NCBI GenBank assembly: GCA_009829735.1
Contig: CM020618.1
Coordinates: 16,415,346 to 16,479,345, forward strand
Reading direction: 5' to 3'
From: Pyropia yezoensis
Lineage: Eukaryota; Rhodophyta; Bangiophyceae; Bangiales; Bangiaceae
DNA: 64,000 nucleotides
Positions within the stretch are counted from its first letter, which is position 1; the number at the start of each line of letters is the position of its first letter. The position numbers were made by a program, and so were the translations under genes. Positions 12,416-22,637 of this stretch are shown here, piece after piece. The notes beneath the pieces were generated by a model. That model did not search any database and was not told the origin of the DNA. It saw only the letters and a list, made by a program, of their open reading frames with translations.

Positions 12416-12454
<39 letters not shown>
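12416..12454 (+). repeat. 39-nt uninterrupted G homopolymer
   Basis: Thirty-nine consecutive G follow the A at 12415. Such a tract can form a G-quadruplex and is a likely site of length error or polymorphism. Confidence 0.95.
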
Positions 12455-12456
<2 letters not shown>

Positions 12457-13403
12457 ACAAGGCCCCGCCGGCGGCGGCCAGAGGCCAACAGCGCGCGGCT
12501 GCAACGCGGCGGCGGCGCGCGCGGCGCCCCAGCCCCGCGCACGCCTAGGTCCACGCCCCCCGCCCACACGCTGTCGCTGCCGTTTTCCGCCAGTGTCCCC
12601 GCCGCCCCCTACGCGCCCCCCCCCCGTAGAGGTGCTCCCTCTTTTCCCCGTATTCCCCACCCCCTACCCCCCACCCCCCCCCCCCCTCCCCCCTCCCCCC
12701 CCCCATCCCCCCCCACCGTGACGGCTCCATGACGTGCGCGCGCCGCTGCGGGCTCGCCGCCCAGCGGCAGCAGTCCCCGTACAGTTTGCTGCGCACCACC
12801 CCCACCCCCCCACCCCCCCCTCCCTGCCAACCCGCCAGTCCCGCCCAGGCCCCTCCCCGACTCGACTCCCCCCCTCCCCCCCCCCCCCGCTCAGGGACCG
12901 TCGCGCCCCCCCCCCTCGTTGCCGCCGTCTGTATCTGTTGGGCGGCGCGGCGGTCTGGGCGGGGGGGGCAGCGGCCGTCGGGGGGGGGGGGGGGGTGGGG
13001 GGGCGGGGGTTGTGGGGGCAGCGGGGCACGCGTTCCGCCTCCCCCCCCCCCCCCCCCCCCGCACACTCCATCCATCCCACACCGCCGCCGCGTCCCTACC
13101 ACTCGAGAAGCCCACCCACCAGCAGGGACACGCGCGCGCCAACGGCCCTTGGCTGGGGAGGTAGGGGGGGGGGGGGGGTGGGGGGGAAGAGGCCCGTCCA
13201 ATGACCACCCCGCGCCCCGCTCCCTCCTCCTGCCCCCCCCCCCCCCCCTCCCCCCCCCCCCCTGCCACTCTCACCCCACCATCACTGCCCCCACTCCCCA
13301 CCCCGGTCGCTCCCGCTCCCGCGAGGGGCGTTGCCCGCCTGCCTGGTCGGTAGGCGGCCGCCCACCCCCCCCTCCCCCCCCGCCCCTCCGCCGCCGCACA
13401 GGG

Positions 13404-13409
13404 TATATT
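13404..13409 (+). promoter_or_regulatory. Possible TATA element (TATATT)
   Basis: This is the only TATA-like hexamer in a C-rich stretch, about 195 bp upstream of the Gly-rich protein's ATG. The assignment is by position only. Confidence 0.3.
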
Positions 13410-13599
13410 GGTGACCACGGCGGGGTGGCAGGCTCTCCTCCGCCGCCGCGACCCCTGCTCCGCCCAGACGCTGCGCCACCTTCCCCCCCCCCCGTCGCCT
13501 CTGCCCACCAGCCACTCGCACCCCCCCTCCCCCACCCCCCCCACCCTCCTCCAAACCAAGTGGCGTCCGCGGCGGCTTTCCCACCCCCCCTCGGTCATC

Positions 13600-14373
13600 A
13601 TGGGTGCCACCACCACCACCGCCGCCGTGGCGCTGCTGCTCACCGCCTCGGCATCCGTGGCGTCGGGGGCGTACGTCTTCCACGGGGGCCCCGTCGCGCC
13701 GGTGGCGGCGGCGCCGAAAAAGCCGGCGCCGGCGCCGGCGCCTGCGCCGGCGGCGCCATCGTCCAACGCGGGGGGGTATGGCGGCTACGGGTGGCAGCCG
13801 CGCCCCGCGGCGGCGGCGGCGCCGACGGCCAAGCCGACCAGCGCCCCCGCGCCGTGGCGCTCCTACGGCTCGTACGGCCGCACGCCCTACACGTGGACCC
13901 CTCCGACGCCGTCGCCGACGCCGTCGACGCGGCTGGTCAATGGCGTCGACGGCGCCGACTGCACCGCCGCGTCGGCGGCGGCGACGGGCAGCCTCAATGG
14001 CGGGGACGGCACGGACGGGGTGAATGGGGGCCGCGGCGGCGCCGGCGGCGCTGGGTGCCCCGGCGGGGATGGCGGCGCCGGCGGCGACGGCGGCGACGGC
14101 AACGTGGACGGCCGCCCGGGGGGGCGGGGCGGCAATGGGGGCGTTGGCGGCGTTGGCGGCGACGGCGGGCCCGGCGGCGATGGGGGCGACGGCGGCCTGG
14201 CCGCCGCGGGCGGCGACGGCGGCGACGGCGGGGACTCGGGGGTGGGCGGCAGCGGCGGCGACGGCGGCCTGGGCGGCAACGGGGGGGCGGGGCGGGTGCT
14301 CCGGTCGGGCCGCCGCGGGCCGAGCGGCCGCGACGGCCGCCGCGGCACCGCCGGCCGCAGCATCACGGCGTAG
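13600..14373 (+). CDS. Secreted Gly-rich repeat protein, likely cell-wall or matrix
   Basis: The predicted product is 257 aa. It starts MGATTTTAAVALLLTASASV, a typical signal peptide with probable cleavage near residue 22-25 (ASG-AY). A Pro/Ala-rich segment follows, with alternating PAPAP and APTAKPTSAP, then Tyr/Gly motifs (GGYGGYGW, RSYGSYGR). The C-terminal half (~130-240) is an array of Gly-Gly-X and GGDGG units, and the last 20 residues are basic (GRRGPSGRDGRR). There are no membrane spans after the signal and very few Cys. I do not recognise a named family. The composition resembles Gly-rich structural proteins of extracellular matrices. The ATG at 13600 was chosen because it begins the signal peptide; the longer upstream frame lacks one. 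Confidence 0.65.
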   Translation: MGATTTTAAVALLLTASASVASGAYVFHGGPVAPVAAAPKKPAPAPAPAPAAPSSNAGGYGGYGWQPRPAAAAAPTAKPTSAPAPWRSYGSYGRTPYTWTPPTPSPTPSTRLVNGVDGADCTAASAAATGSLNGGDGTDGVNGGRGGAGGAGCPGGDGGAGGDGGDGNVDGRPGGRGGNGGVGGVGGDGGPGGDGGDGGLAAAGGDGGDGGDSGVGGSGGDGGLGGNGGAGRVLRSGRRGPSGRDGRRGTAGRSITA

Positions 14374-14842
14374 GGGCCGCCGCTGCTGGGCAAGGGGGGG
14401 GGGTCGGGGGGAGGGGAGGGGGGCGGGGGGGGGGGGTTGGGCGGCGCGCTGCGCGTGCACAAAAATCCCCCCTCGCGCTCCCTGGTCAGACGCGGCGGCG
14501 CGCGCTGCTCGCGCTTTGCTTCCCTTGCTGCCTCTGGGCAGAGGGGGAGGAGAGGGGGGGAGGCAGAGCGTCGCCCCTCCGCGTCTTGGTGGCGCCCCAG
14601 GCCTGGCGAGGCCTGGTCACCCTCCCCGGATCCCCGGCCGCCCGATGCTCGTGTGCTATTTTTTTATTCGCTTACTTTTCGGTGGGTAGGAAAATGTGGT
14701 TCCCTTCCCGCCTGGCCCGCCACGGCTGGCCTTCCCCCCCCGTTCACCAACTGGCGTTTCCCCCAAACCCAACCCCCACCCCCCCCAAGGCCATGCCGCC
14801 CACCTTTTCCCATCCCCCCCCCCCAGCCCCCCCCCTCACACC
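14374..14842. other. Convergent intergenic region
   Basis: This separates the stop of the Gly-rich gene (+) from the stop of URM1 (-). It has G runs near 14394-14435 and C runs near 14740-14835. No gene was recognised. Confidence 0.6.
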
Positions 14843-15077
14843 TCACCCCCCATGTAGGGTGGAGATAAACGACACGACATCCCCCTCGGCGAGCCGCGCC
14901 GCAGACGTCCCCTCCAGCTCCCAGTCCACGTCGTTGATCAGCACCAGGATGCCCGGCCGCACGGCCCCGTCGGCGGTCGCGGAGAAAGCGTCGTGGCGTT
15001 CGGTCAGTACCGACGCCCGCACATGCGTGATGAGGTCCCCTACTGTCGGTGCGGGGGGCGCGGGGGGTGGCGCACCC

Positions 15078-15111
<34 letters not shown>

Positions 15112-15274
15112 AGCCGCCGCCGCCGCCGCCACCCGACGTTGCCGCGGGGGCCACAGGCGGTGGCGGCGGCGGCGGTGGTGGTGGTGGTGGTGGGGGCAGC
15201 TCCACCTCAACCCGCTTGCGGCCGCCGACGAGGAGCTCCAGGCCGCCGGCAAAGCGCACCTGCACGCGTGTCAT
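14843..15274 (-). CDS. URM1: URM1, ubiquitin-related modifier and tRNA-thiolation sulfur carrier
   Basis: URM1 is adenylated and thiocarboxylated at its C-terminal Gly by Uba4/MOCS3. It then donates sulfur for 2-thiouridine at tRNA U34 or is conjugated to proteins. The ATG at 15274 gives 143 aa: MTRVQVRFAGGLELLVGGRK is the first beta hairpin, VGDLITHVRASVLTERHDAF the helix, RPGILVLINDVDWELEG the conserved core, and the protein ends FISTLHGG. The exposed Gly-Gly end and the LVLINDVDWELEG block identify URM1 securely. A Pro/Gly-rich insertion at ~27-65, coded by GGC/GCC repeats, lengthens it beyond the usual ~100 aa. Upstream in-frame Met codons precede only non-conserved sequence. Confidence 0.95.
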
Positions 15275-15777
15275 GGTTCTTGGGGGGGACAGACCGGCGG
15301 CGGGGGGGGGAGAGCGACAAGAGGAGGAGGGGTGGACCGGGGGGAGGGGGGGGGGAGGGGGAGCGGGATCAGACCTCAGCCCGCGAACACGCGGCGTGCT
15401 CCACACGAGGGGACGGCAGGGAAAGAAACGACGGGGATGGGTGAGGAGGAGGATGGGGAGGAGGAGGGCACGTGCAGACGCGCCGCCGAGCCGGGTGCGT
15501 CGTCGGCGACAAACTGGAGCAAGGACGGTGTACCGAAAGTATGCCACGTGGGAGATATTGTCTTCCTCTACAAGACCCATTTTCCTCCCACTCGGTATTT
15601 GAAAGACAGAAATTCTTTGTGAGTGGCGTAGAGGAACATCAGCCCGTATACGGCTATAGCGCAAGCATCGGGCCACAGGCATGTGCTCGACTTGTCGAAC
15701 CATGGAGTGTACCCCCTCCCCCCTCCCCCTCTCATCCCCACCCCCCTCCCTCGCCCTCCTTTGCCCTCCGCCCCGCC
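15275..15777. other. Intergenic region upstream of URM1
   Basis: This is the URM1 promoter and 5' UTR, plus the 3' UTR of the RING gene, both on the minus strand. The centre (15530-15680) is less GC-rich. Nothing specific was recognised. Confidence 0.5.
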
Positions 15778-16260
15778 TCAAAGGACCTGCAACAGGCTCC
15801 CAATGCGCTGCCGGCAGACCGGGCAGTTGGGCTGCTCAAAAAAGTCGTCGGCACACTCCCCACACAGGCACAGGTGGCGGCACGGCATCACCGCCACCGC
15901 GCGGGTGGACGTCAGGCACACGACGCACTCGTCGACGCCCGCGCCGTCGGCGGGGACGCCGCCCCTACCGCCACCGCCCCCCCCACCCCCCGCACCGCCG
16001 CCGCCGCCGCCGTCCCCCCCCGCGCCGCCGCCACCCCCCCCACCGCTCGCCTCGTTCGCCCCGTACAGGTGGCTCAGCGCGTAGACGGCGCGGCCGACGT
16101 GCACGCGCTGCTCAATCACCTCGAGCGGCAGCCGCGCCGGCGGCGGGGCGTCCCCCCCCGCGCCCGCCCCGCGCGCCCACCCCTCCACCGCGGCGACCGC
16201 CGCTGCCGTCAGGCGCGCGTACGTCACCAGGCACCGCACCGGCGGGGCGGGGGTCGCCCG

Positions 16261-16291
<31 letters not shown>

Positions 16292-17147
16292 CCGCCGCCG
16301 CCACCACCCCCACCCCCACCGCCCCCCCCGCCGCCGCCACCCCCACCCCCACCGCCCCCTCCGCCTCCCACCAGCCGGGAGAGGGTACGGCGGACCACCC
16401 CCACCGGCGCGATGCCATCCGCCTCCTCCTCCATCACCACCGTTGGGGCCGTGGGGGAAATTCGCGGGGAGGGGGGGCAGCGGGGGGCGGTGGCCCCGGC
16501 GGCCGACGCACTCCGCACCGGCCCGGACCGGGGGGAGCGCGGGGGAGGCGGGGGCACCCCCGCCGACGATGCACTCCGCGGCGTCGGCGACCGGGCCGAC
16601 GGGGTCCCAGCGGCAGCGGCGGGGGCGTCTACAAGCAGGGCGGGCGGGGCGCTCGCCGTCGCATCGAAGGTGGTGCCACCGCCCCCCACCGGCGGGGCTG
16701 TCGCTGCCGCCGCCGCCGCCGCCGCCGTCGTCGCCACCCCGCCGCCCCCCACCGACATCACCACCACCCACGGGTACACGCCCGCAGCGGCGGCAGCGGT
16801 GGCGGCGGCGGCGGCGGTGGTGGGGCCACCGCCGCCCGGCACGGCCACGGGCTGCGGCGCCGCGCCAGTGGCGGCGCCCACCGCCACCGCGGCGGCCGCC
16901 TGCGCGTCGAGGAGCGCCGCCAGGCGGCCCCTCCGCACGCCGCGGGACCCCTTTTGGCGGTACCCCTGCCCGGCGCCAGGGCCAAACACCGTTGCCGACG
17001 GCCGCCCCCTGCGGGGCGTCCGCGGGACGCCCCCGCTGCCGCCGCCGCCGCCGCCACCGCCAACGCCGCCGCCACCACAACCGCCGCCGCCGCAGCCGTC
17101 GAAACCAACGGCGGGGGTGAAAGCGGGGCGGGCGGTGGCGCCAGCGA

Positions 17148-17194
<47 letters not shown>

Positions 17195-17895
17195 ACAACC
17201 TCCCGCACCCCATCGTACACGGAAATAACGCCGGCGGTGCGGGCGTGAAAGGTAAACCGGAGGGCGTAGGCGCCGTCAGACGCATCCCCCGCCGCCGTGG
17301 CCGACGCGGGCGCAACAGCAGCGCCCCCGCCGTCGGGGTCACCGCCGCCGCCGACGCCCCCGCCCGAGCTGTCCGCAGCCGCCGCCGCTGCCGCCGCCGG
17401 CACCCACACCGCCTCGAGGGAGTCCGCCTCGAGCGCCACGTCGGCGGTGGCGCGGCTGGGCACCACCACCGCCAGGGGCGACGGCCCCGCCCCGGTGAGG
17501 AGGTGGGTGAGGGACATTGCCCGGCGGGCGGGGGGCGGAGGCGGTATCCACGGGGGGGTCCCAGACGGGGCCGCAGCCGGAGAGGGGGCGCCCCCGCCCC
17601 CACCCCCGGCCCCTCCCCCACCGCCGCCGCCGCCGCCGCCGCCACCGTCGTTGCCACCCGCCAGCTCCACTGACGGCGCGCCTCCGGCAGCGGCGACGGG
17701 GGCGGCAGGGCGAGGAGCGGGGGGAACCCGGAGCGGCGCCGCGTCAGGGGTGGCGCCCGCAGCGGCGTTGGATGTGGAGGCCGCTTCGGCGGAGGGGGCG
17801 AGGGCGGGGGGTAGCTCCGGCGCGGTGCCCCCGACGACAACAGAGGTGGGGAGGGGAGAGCCCCCCTCCGCAGTGTGCGAGCCGGTGTTACCCAT
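15778..17895 (-). CDS. MGRN1/RNF157/LOG2-like RING E3 ubiquitin ligase with N-myristoylation signal
   Basis: This is a RING-type E3 expected to transfer ubiquitin to membrane-associated substrates. The ATG at 17895 gives 705 aa and starts MGNTGSH; the second-position Gly with Ser at position 6 fits N-myristoylation, as in plant LOG2. The family's substrate-binding region is visible in pieces: MSLTHLLTG and ADVALEADSLEAVW (~126-155), YALRFTFHARTAGVISVYDG (~211-230) and LEVIEQRVHVGRAVYALSHLYG (~589-612). Gly/Ala-rich insertions separate them. The C-terminal RING (~657-695) is C-x2-C-x11-C-x-H-x3-C-x2-C-x9-C-x2-C (CVVC, CRH, CLCGEC, CPVC), all eight ligands present. It ends RIGSLLQVL. The insertions double the usual ~350-550 aa size. 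Its start faces the acyl-CoA-binding gene across a divergent promoter. Confidence 0.85.
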
Positions 17896-19356
17896 CGGAC
17901 GGGCACAGCGCGCGGGCCGGCGGCAGTCCAAGTGCGGGGGGGGGGGTCGACGGGTCCTCCGAAGGGAGGCAGCGCGTTGGAGGACCCGGCGCCCCCCCCC
18001 CCCCCCCGGGCGTTGGCTGGACAGCAGATGCCTCGGGCGAGAGCGTCGGTAGATGGCGACGGCGGTGGGGGCTCCCAGACGGTGACAGCCGGGGGGGCTG
18101 GCAAACGGGAACAGCGGATGGCGTGACTGCCAAAGGAGCCCCTGCGATGGTGGGGGGCTGCGCCACCGTCTCACGCCGCGCGCCGCCTTCGACAAACTGA
18201 AGTGTCGTAACCTTGGGATACATAATCCAGCGAGGCGCACTGGTCGGTGATTCGAAAGAATCAAGATCGTGAAATCGACAACCACGACCGGCGCAAAAAA
18301 AACACTAGTGCTGGGGTGTAAGCAAAAGAATTTCACACGGGTTTTGCAGCCCGCCCCACGCCGTGTGTGCCACGAGTCGGTTTACGAACTGAAAATTTGT
18401 CAAGTGACAATTGGGTAGGGGTGGCCAGCGTGTCCCAGGCTGGGCCCACGCCTGGGGGATGTATTAGGGACGACTCTAATTTGTTCAGTTGGCACTCTCG
18501 GTGACTGGGGTAGCTGCCCTTGCGCGCTCCAACGGGTTGGCGGTCTGCTTACGGCGGCTGCTTGGGGAGAGCGCAGCAGCGTCCCCTGCCCAAGGCGTTA
18601 GCCGCGGGTCGAGGCGCAGCGCCCCACTGCGCGCCGCCACGGTGCCTGCCTCGTGGCCTCATGCGTGCCTGGACAAGCCGCGTCCCCCCCGCTGTCCCCC
18701 CCCAGTCGAACCCCACCTCTTCCACGCCCCCACTCGCCGACGACCGCGACCGCCCGCGAGGCAGACGCCCGGCACCGCTGCCGCCTCTCCCCCCCGCGCG
18801 CGTGCGCGCGTGCCACTCGGGACGCCGACGCCACCCCGCCGCCGCCCCGTGGACGCGGTCGCTGTCGCGGGGCCCCCTCCTCCCGGCGGTTCCCGTCCCC
18901 ACCCATCGACGCCCACCCACCCCCTCCCCCTCCCTCGCCCCTCGTATCGGCCACGCTTGGTGAGCCGCGGGTGTCGTCGTGGTCGCCTCCTCTCCCCCCC
19001 CCCCCCCCCCTCCCCCGCGGGAGCATCCATCACGACTGCGCCACCCCCACGGGCGTTCCCGGCATCTCCACCGACCCGCTGTGTGGCCGCTCTCCCCGCC
19101 ACACCCCGGCACCCTCCTTCCACGTCGTTGGTTGACCGCTGCTTCTGGCATCCCCCCCCGTGGCCACTAGCCCCTCGGCTTTATTTTTTTGTCTTCCCTG
19201 CTGGCTCGTACTTGTTTCTTCCCGCTTGCTTTCCTCCCCGCACACGCGGACCCGCGACTCCTTTCCCTCTTCCCCCCCACCCCCCCGCACCACTTCTCCT
19301 CGCGGCCCTTGTGGCTTGCCCCAGGCTCAGCCTGTCGCTATGCGACAGTGCTGGTG
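17896..19356. other. Divergent promoter region, RING gene (-) and ACBP gene (+)
   Basis: This 1.46-kb interval contains the 5' ends of both genes. The stretch 18200-18500 is clearly less GC-rich than the flanks and is the best place for a shared promoter core, but I identify no defined element. A long plus-strand frame (18489-19364) runs through it and is Pro/Arg-rich without conserved blocks; I treat it as 5' UTR. Confidence 0.5.
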
Positions 19357-22137
19357 ATGGGTGACGACGTCGACGGGCGACCGCGTGCACCTCCGTCCGG
19401 ATCCCCGCCCGGTACACTCGTGGCGCGTGGCGGCGGCGGCGGTGACGGCCCGGCGGTCCGACTCGTGCCTCCGCCGCCGCCGCCGCCTCGTCTGGAACCA
19501 CCCAGCGCGCATCGTGGTGGCGTCCCCTGGACCGCCGTGGCCGCTGCAAACGACACCCCCGCCCCCAACGGTGGGGGCGGCGGCGGCAGCACGACTAGCA
19601 GGGAGGGAGAGGCGGTTGGGCGCGGGCCTGGCGCGCCGATAGAGGAGGCCTTTGCGGGCAGCACACAGCAACCCGCGGGGGGGGGGGGCGCGACGCCTGC
19701 GTTGACGGGTGTGGCGGAAGCGGCTGCTGAGGCGACGGCGCCCATGGATGGGGGGGGCTACACGCCCAAAGGACCCGCATGGCCCGTACGGGTGCGCCGT
19801 GGAGGAGGGGCCGTTTCAGATGGGGGGGATATTGAGAGTGGCCACGGCCCACCCGCGGGGGGTGGGGGCGGCGGGGGCAGCGGCGGAGGCGGTGGCGGTG
19901 GAGGCGCGGGCGGCAGCAGTGGCTTCTTGCCTGCCCTGTTTGGGGGCTCCAAGGGCGGCGGCGGTCTCACCGCCAGTGGCTCCCGAGGTGGGGGCGTCTG
20001 TGCCATTGCGAGTGGACCGGACCTTCGCTCCAAGCGCACCAAGCGGTTACTGGGCATGCTCCTGGTCTTCGCGTGCTTGGTTATGCTCTCGTCCGCCCTT
20101 GACGTGCGGCGGGCTACGATGAAGACGATACGCAAGCCGATGAAGGTGCAGCTGAGCATCCCTGCGCTTTCGTCTTCTGACGATGATGTGCCGCCTCCGG
20201 ATGGGGGGGCGGCGGGGGGGGTCGGATCTGCTGGCGATGGCGCGCCCCCATCCGCGGCCTCCGCCGGGCATGCAGAGGGGCTGGGCGCGTCCACGGCAGG
20301 CGGCGTGGCTCCATCCGCGGCCACATCTGATGGGGACGTTCCGACGCTGGTGTTGCCTGCGACATCCTCCCCAGACCTCATCGGCGCAGCGGCTGGCAAT
20401 GCCACCCCCGGCACTGTGCCGTACCATCTGCCGCTACCCAATGCGAACGGTGCGGCCAGTGGCATGCCGCTTGTGTCGGTGGCTCCCGGGGACGCTACCT
20501 CCGCTTCGGTGCCCGTCCCCGAATTACCCTCCGGTGAGGTTCCCGGTGGGGGGCCGGTTTCGCCCCCCGCGACCGGCTCGGTCTTGGTCTCTGCTGGCCA
20601 CGGGTCGACCTCCGCGACCACCCCGGCGCCGGTGCAGCTTCCGCAGCCACCGCCACCCCCGGCCGCCGATACCAATCTCAGCCCGCAGGAGCTGCGGGAT
20701 GACGTGGACCAGCTGATTGCACACGTGGACGCAGAGGAGAAGGAGACATCTCAGACCACCGTGTTGCCGCCTTCCACCGAGCTGGCCACTGGTAGTGAAG
20801 GGCAGCTTCCTCGGGATACGACGTTTGGGGCGGGCGTGGGTCAGCCACCTGGTGGGCCCGTGCCGGCAACGGCCGATGCGGCGGTCGGGACCGTGTCGGC
20901 TGACGCGGCGGCCGTCCCGGCTGCGGTGGGGGTCAACAGTTCGGCGGTGGCGGGTGACGTTCCCCGCCTGTCCATTGAGGAGGAGTTTCTTGCTGCCAAG
21001 GCGCGGCTCAAGAAGAACTCGGTGTATCTGGGTGCCGGAGAGCTGCTGTACATGGACGCCCTGTCACTGCAGGCCACTCATGGGGACTGCGAGACGCTGT
21101 CTGCTTCTGAGGGTGGTAGCCTGTTCAAGACCGACGCAGAGGTGGCAACCGACGATGTGGAGCGCGGCAGCGCCCAGTGGGGCGCCTGGTGTGTCTTTCG
21201 TGGCAAGTACAAGAGCGATGCAATGCGACAGTTTGCGGCCAAGGAGCGGGTCCTGCAGGACCGCATCGTGGCAGTGCTCATGGCGTCTGCCGCGCCGCCG
21301 GGGACCGGTGCGGGCGACGACGCGGACGAATTCGGTGACCGGGATGTCAATCATGGGGTGGGCGATTCGGCAGCCAATGGGGGTGACCTCAACGCCACCG
21401 CCGCGTCGGTGCCAGGGCCCGTTGCGGAAGATTCGGCCAGCGCTGCCGAAGCCGTCGCTGCAGCAGGTGCCGGCGATGCAATGACGCGGGGCCTGCCTGC
21501 CAAGCCCGCTTCCACCTCCCTCTTTTCCTCCACCGCGACGGCCAACGACACGGTGCACCCCATGAGTGTGGAACTGGTCACCCCTTTTACGGCTGCCCTG
21601 GACGCTGCGCGCACGCTGGTGCCCGACGTGGATGAACACGAGACGCGCTTTGTGTCGGCGCTCGCGCTGCAAGGCCTCCATGGCGACTGCAACGGGGCAG
21701 CCGAGGCGATGCAGCGGCCGCCTGCTGGCTCGGCCGCCGCCGCCGGGGCGGCTGCCGGTGTCGTAGATGTGGAAGACCCCGTCTTGCAGGCGCGCGTCGG
21801 CCGCAAAGATGCCCTCTGGGGGGCGTGGTGCGTACTGGGCGGCAAGCCCCGCGACGCGGCCGCGCGCGAGCTAATTGCGCGGGTGGACCTGCTGAACGCC
21901 CAAAAGCGGCGGCTCGAGGTGGAGAGCGGTGCAGCTGGCGCGGGCGCGCCGGCCGAGGACGTGGATACGGCCAGCCGGCAGGGTCGCCCTGCGGGGAATC
22001 CGTCGCAGCGGGGAGAAGAGACTGCCAGTGTGGAGAGAAGAGTGCTCACGGGCGGGGGCGCCCTCGAGGCAGAGGCCAACGCGTCGGTCGTGGCGGCGGC
22101 GATTGCCGAGCACGTGGCGCGACACTACAACCGGTAG
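19357..22137 (+). CDS. Membrane-anchored protein with two acyl-CoA-binding (ACB) domains
   Basis: The predicted product is 926 aa from the ATG at 19357 (MGDDVDGRP). A basic segment (SKRTKR) precedes one hydrophobic span at ~231-249 (LLGMLLVFACLVMLSSAL), giving a single-pass topology. Two repeats then match the ACBP fold. Repeat 1 (~543-645) has FLAAKARLKK, ELLYMDALSLQATHGDC, AQWGAWCVFRGK and KSDAMRQFAAKERVLQ. Repeat 2 (~741-850) has FTAALDAARTLV, ETRFVSALALQGLHGDC, ALWGAWCVLGGK and RDAAARELIARVDLL. These follow the ACBP pattern of an F-x2-A helix, QAT-x-GD, K/x-WxAW and a final helix. Unlike canonical ACBPs, both repeats carry Cys after HGD and insertions before WGAW, so ligand binding is uncertain. 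The linker between TM and repeat 1 is Ser/Thr/Pro-rich and acidic. Confidence 0.72.
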   Translation: MGDDVDGRPRAPPSGSPPGTLVARGGGGGDGPAVRLVPPPPPPPRLEPPSAHRGGVPWTAVAAANDTPAPNGGGGGGSTTSREGEAVGRGPGAPIEEAFAGSTQQPAGGGGATPALTGVAEAAAEATAPMDGGGYTPKGPAWPVRVRRGGGAVSDGGDIESGHGPPAGGGGGGGSGGGGGGGGAGGSSGFLPALFGGSKGGGGLTASGSRGGGVCAIASGPDLRSKRTKRLLGMLLVFACLVMLSSALDVRRATMKTIRKPMKVQLSIPALSSSDDDVPPPDGGAAGGVGSAGDGAPPSAASAGHAEGLGASTAGGVAPSAATSDGDVPTLVLPATSSPDLIGAAAGNATPGTVPYHLPLPNANGAASGMPLVSVAPGDATSASVPVPELPSGEVPGGGPVSPPATGSVLVSAGHGSTSATTPAPVQLPQPPPPPAADTNLSPQELRDDVDQLIAHVDAEEKETSQTTVLPPSTELATGSEGQLPRDTTFGAGVGQPPGGPVPATADAAVGTVSADAAAVPAAVGVNSSAVAGDVPRLSIEEEFLAAKARLKKNSVYLGAGELLYMDALSLQATHGDCETLSASEGGSLFKTDAEVATDDVERGSAQWGAWCVFRGKYKSDAMRQFAAKERVLQDRIVAVLMASAAPPGTGAGDDADEFGDRDVNHGVGDSAANGGDLNATAASVPGPVAEDSASAAEAVAAAGAGDAMTRGLPAKPASTSLFSSTATANDTVHPMSVELVTPFTAALDAARTLVPDVDEHETRFVSALALQGLHGDCNGAAEAMQRPPAGSAAAAGAAAGVVDVEDPVLQARVGRKDALWGAWCVLGGKPRDAAARELIARVDLLNAQKRRLEVESGAAGAGAPAEDVDTASRQGRPAGNPSQRGEETASVERRVLTGGGALEAEANASVVAAAIAEHVARHYNR

Positions 22138-22637
22138 GGGGCGGCGCCGCGATAACCTGATACCCATTCCCCCCCTTATTTTTGCTCTTGTCCAACGCCA
22201 GAAACCCTTTTTTTCGCGCCTTGTCCCAGTGCGGGCGCCACGCCGCGCCCGGCTGTGTTGCGTGGCGCACCGTTGGGTGGCTGGACGGCAGTGGGACGAC
22301 GAACCACCGCCCCCGCCCCCCCCCCCGCACCACGGCGGCCGCCCTCTCTGCCGTTCACTGCGGTTGTGCCTTTGTTCTCCCCCGTCATGGGCGTCGGTGT
22401 CGTCCGTGTCGTCGGCGGGTGAGCTGGGACACACCACGAGCGACAGACGCCCGTGGCGGCTGTGCCTGCCGTCCGACAGTGGGGGCGCGCACCCCGTGCC
22501 GTAGCGCTGGACATGGGAATGGCAAACCTTTGGCGGCAATGCCAGCGGCTCCCACCTCACCTCCATCCCGCCGTGGCTGCCCGTTCCCTCCCGCCCTACC
22601 CGCCTCCGCCCCCCCTCTCAAAATAGTGCGTCCCCCA
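22138..22637. other. Convergent intergenic region
   Basis: This contains the 3' UTRs of the ACBP-like gene (+) and the methyltransferase gene (-). A short T run lies near 22209. No gene was recognised. Confidence 0.6.

Larger units (their letters stand above)
11408..13599. other. Low-complexity intergenic region rich in G and C homopolymers
   Basis: This lies between two plus-strand genes. It contains G runs at 11409-11470, a 39-nt G run at 12416-12454, a (CA)n followed by A14 near 12325-12354, and repeated C and G runs through 12660-13560. Several open frames on both strands here are consequences of homopolymers and show no conserved character. The right end should include the promoter of the Gly-rich secreted protein. 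Confidence 0.6.

Noticed and set aside
18489-19364. Plus-strand frame of ~290 codons upstream of the ACBP-like gene
   Set aside because: Pro/Arg-rich with no conserved block, overlaps the ACBP start in another frame, and is mirrored by open frames on the minus strand. Typical of GC-rich DNA; treated as 5' UTR.
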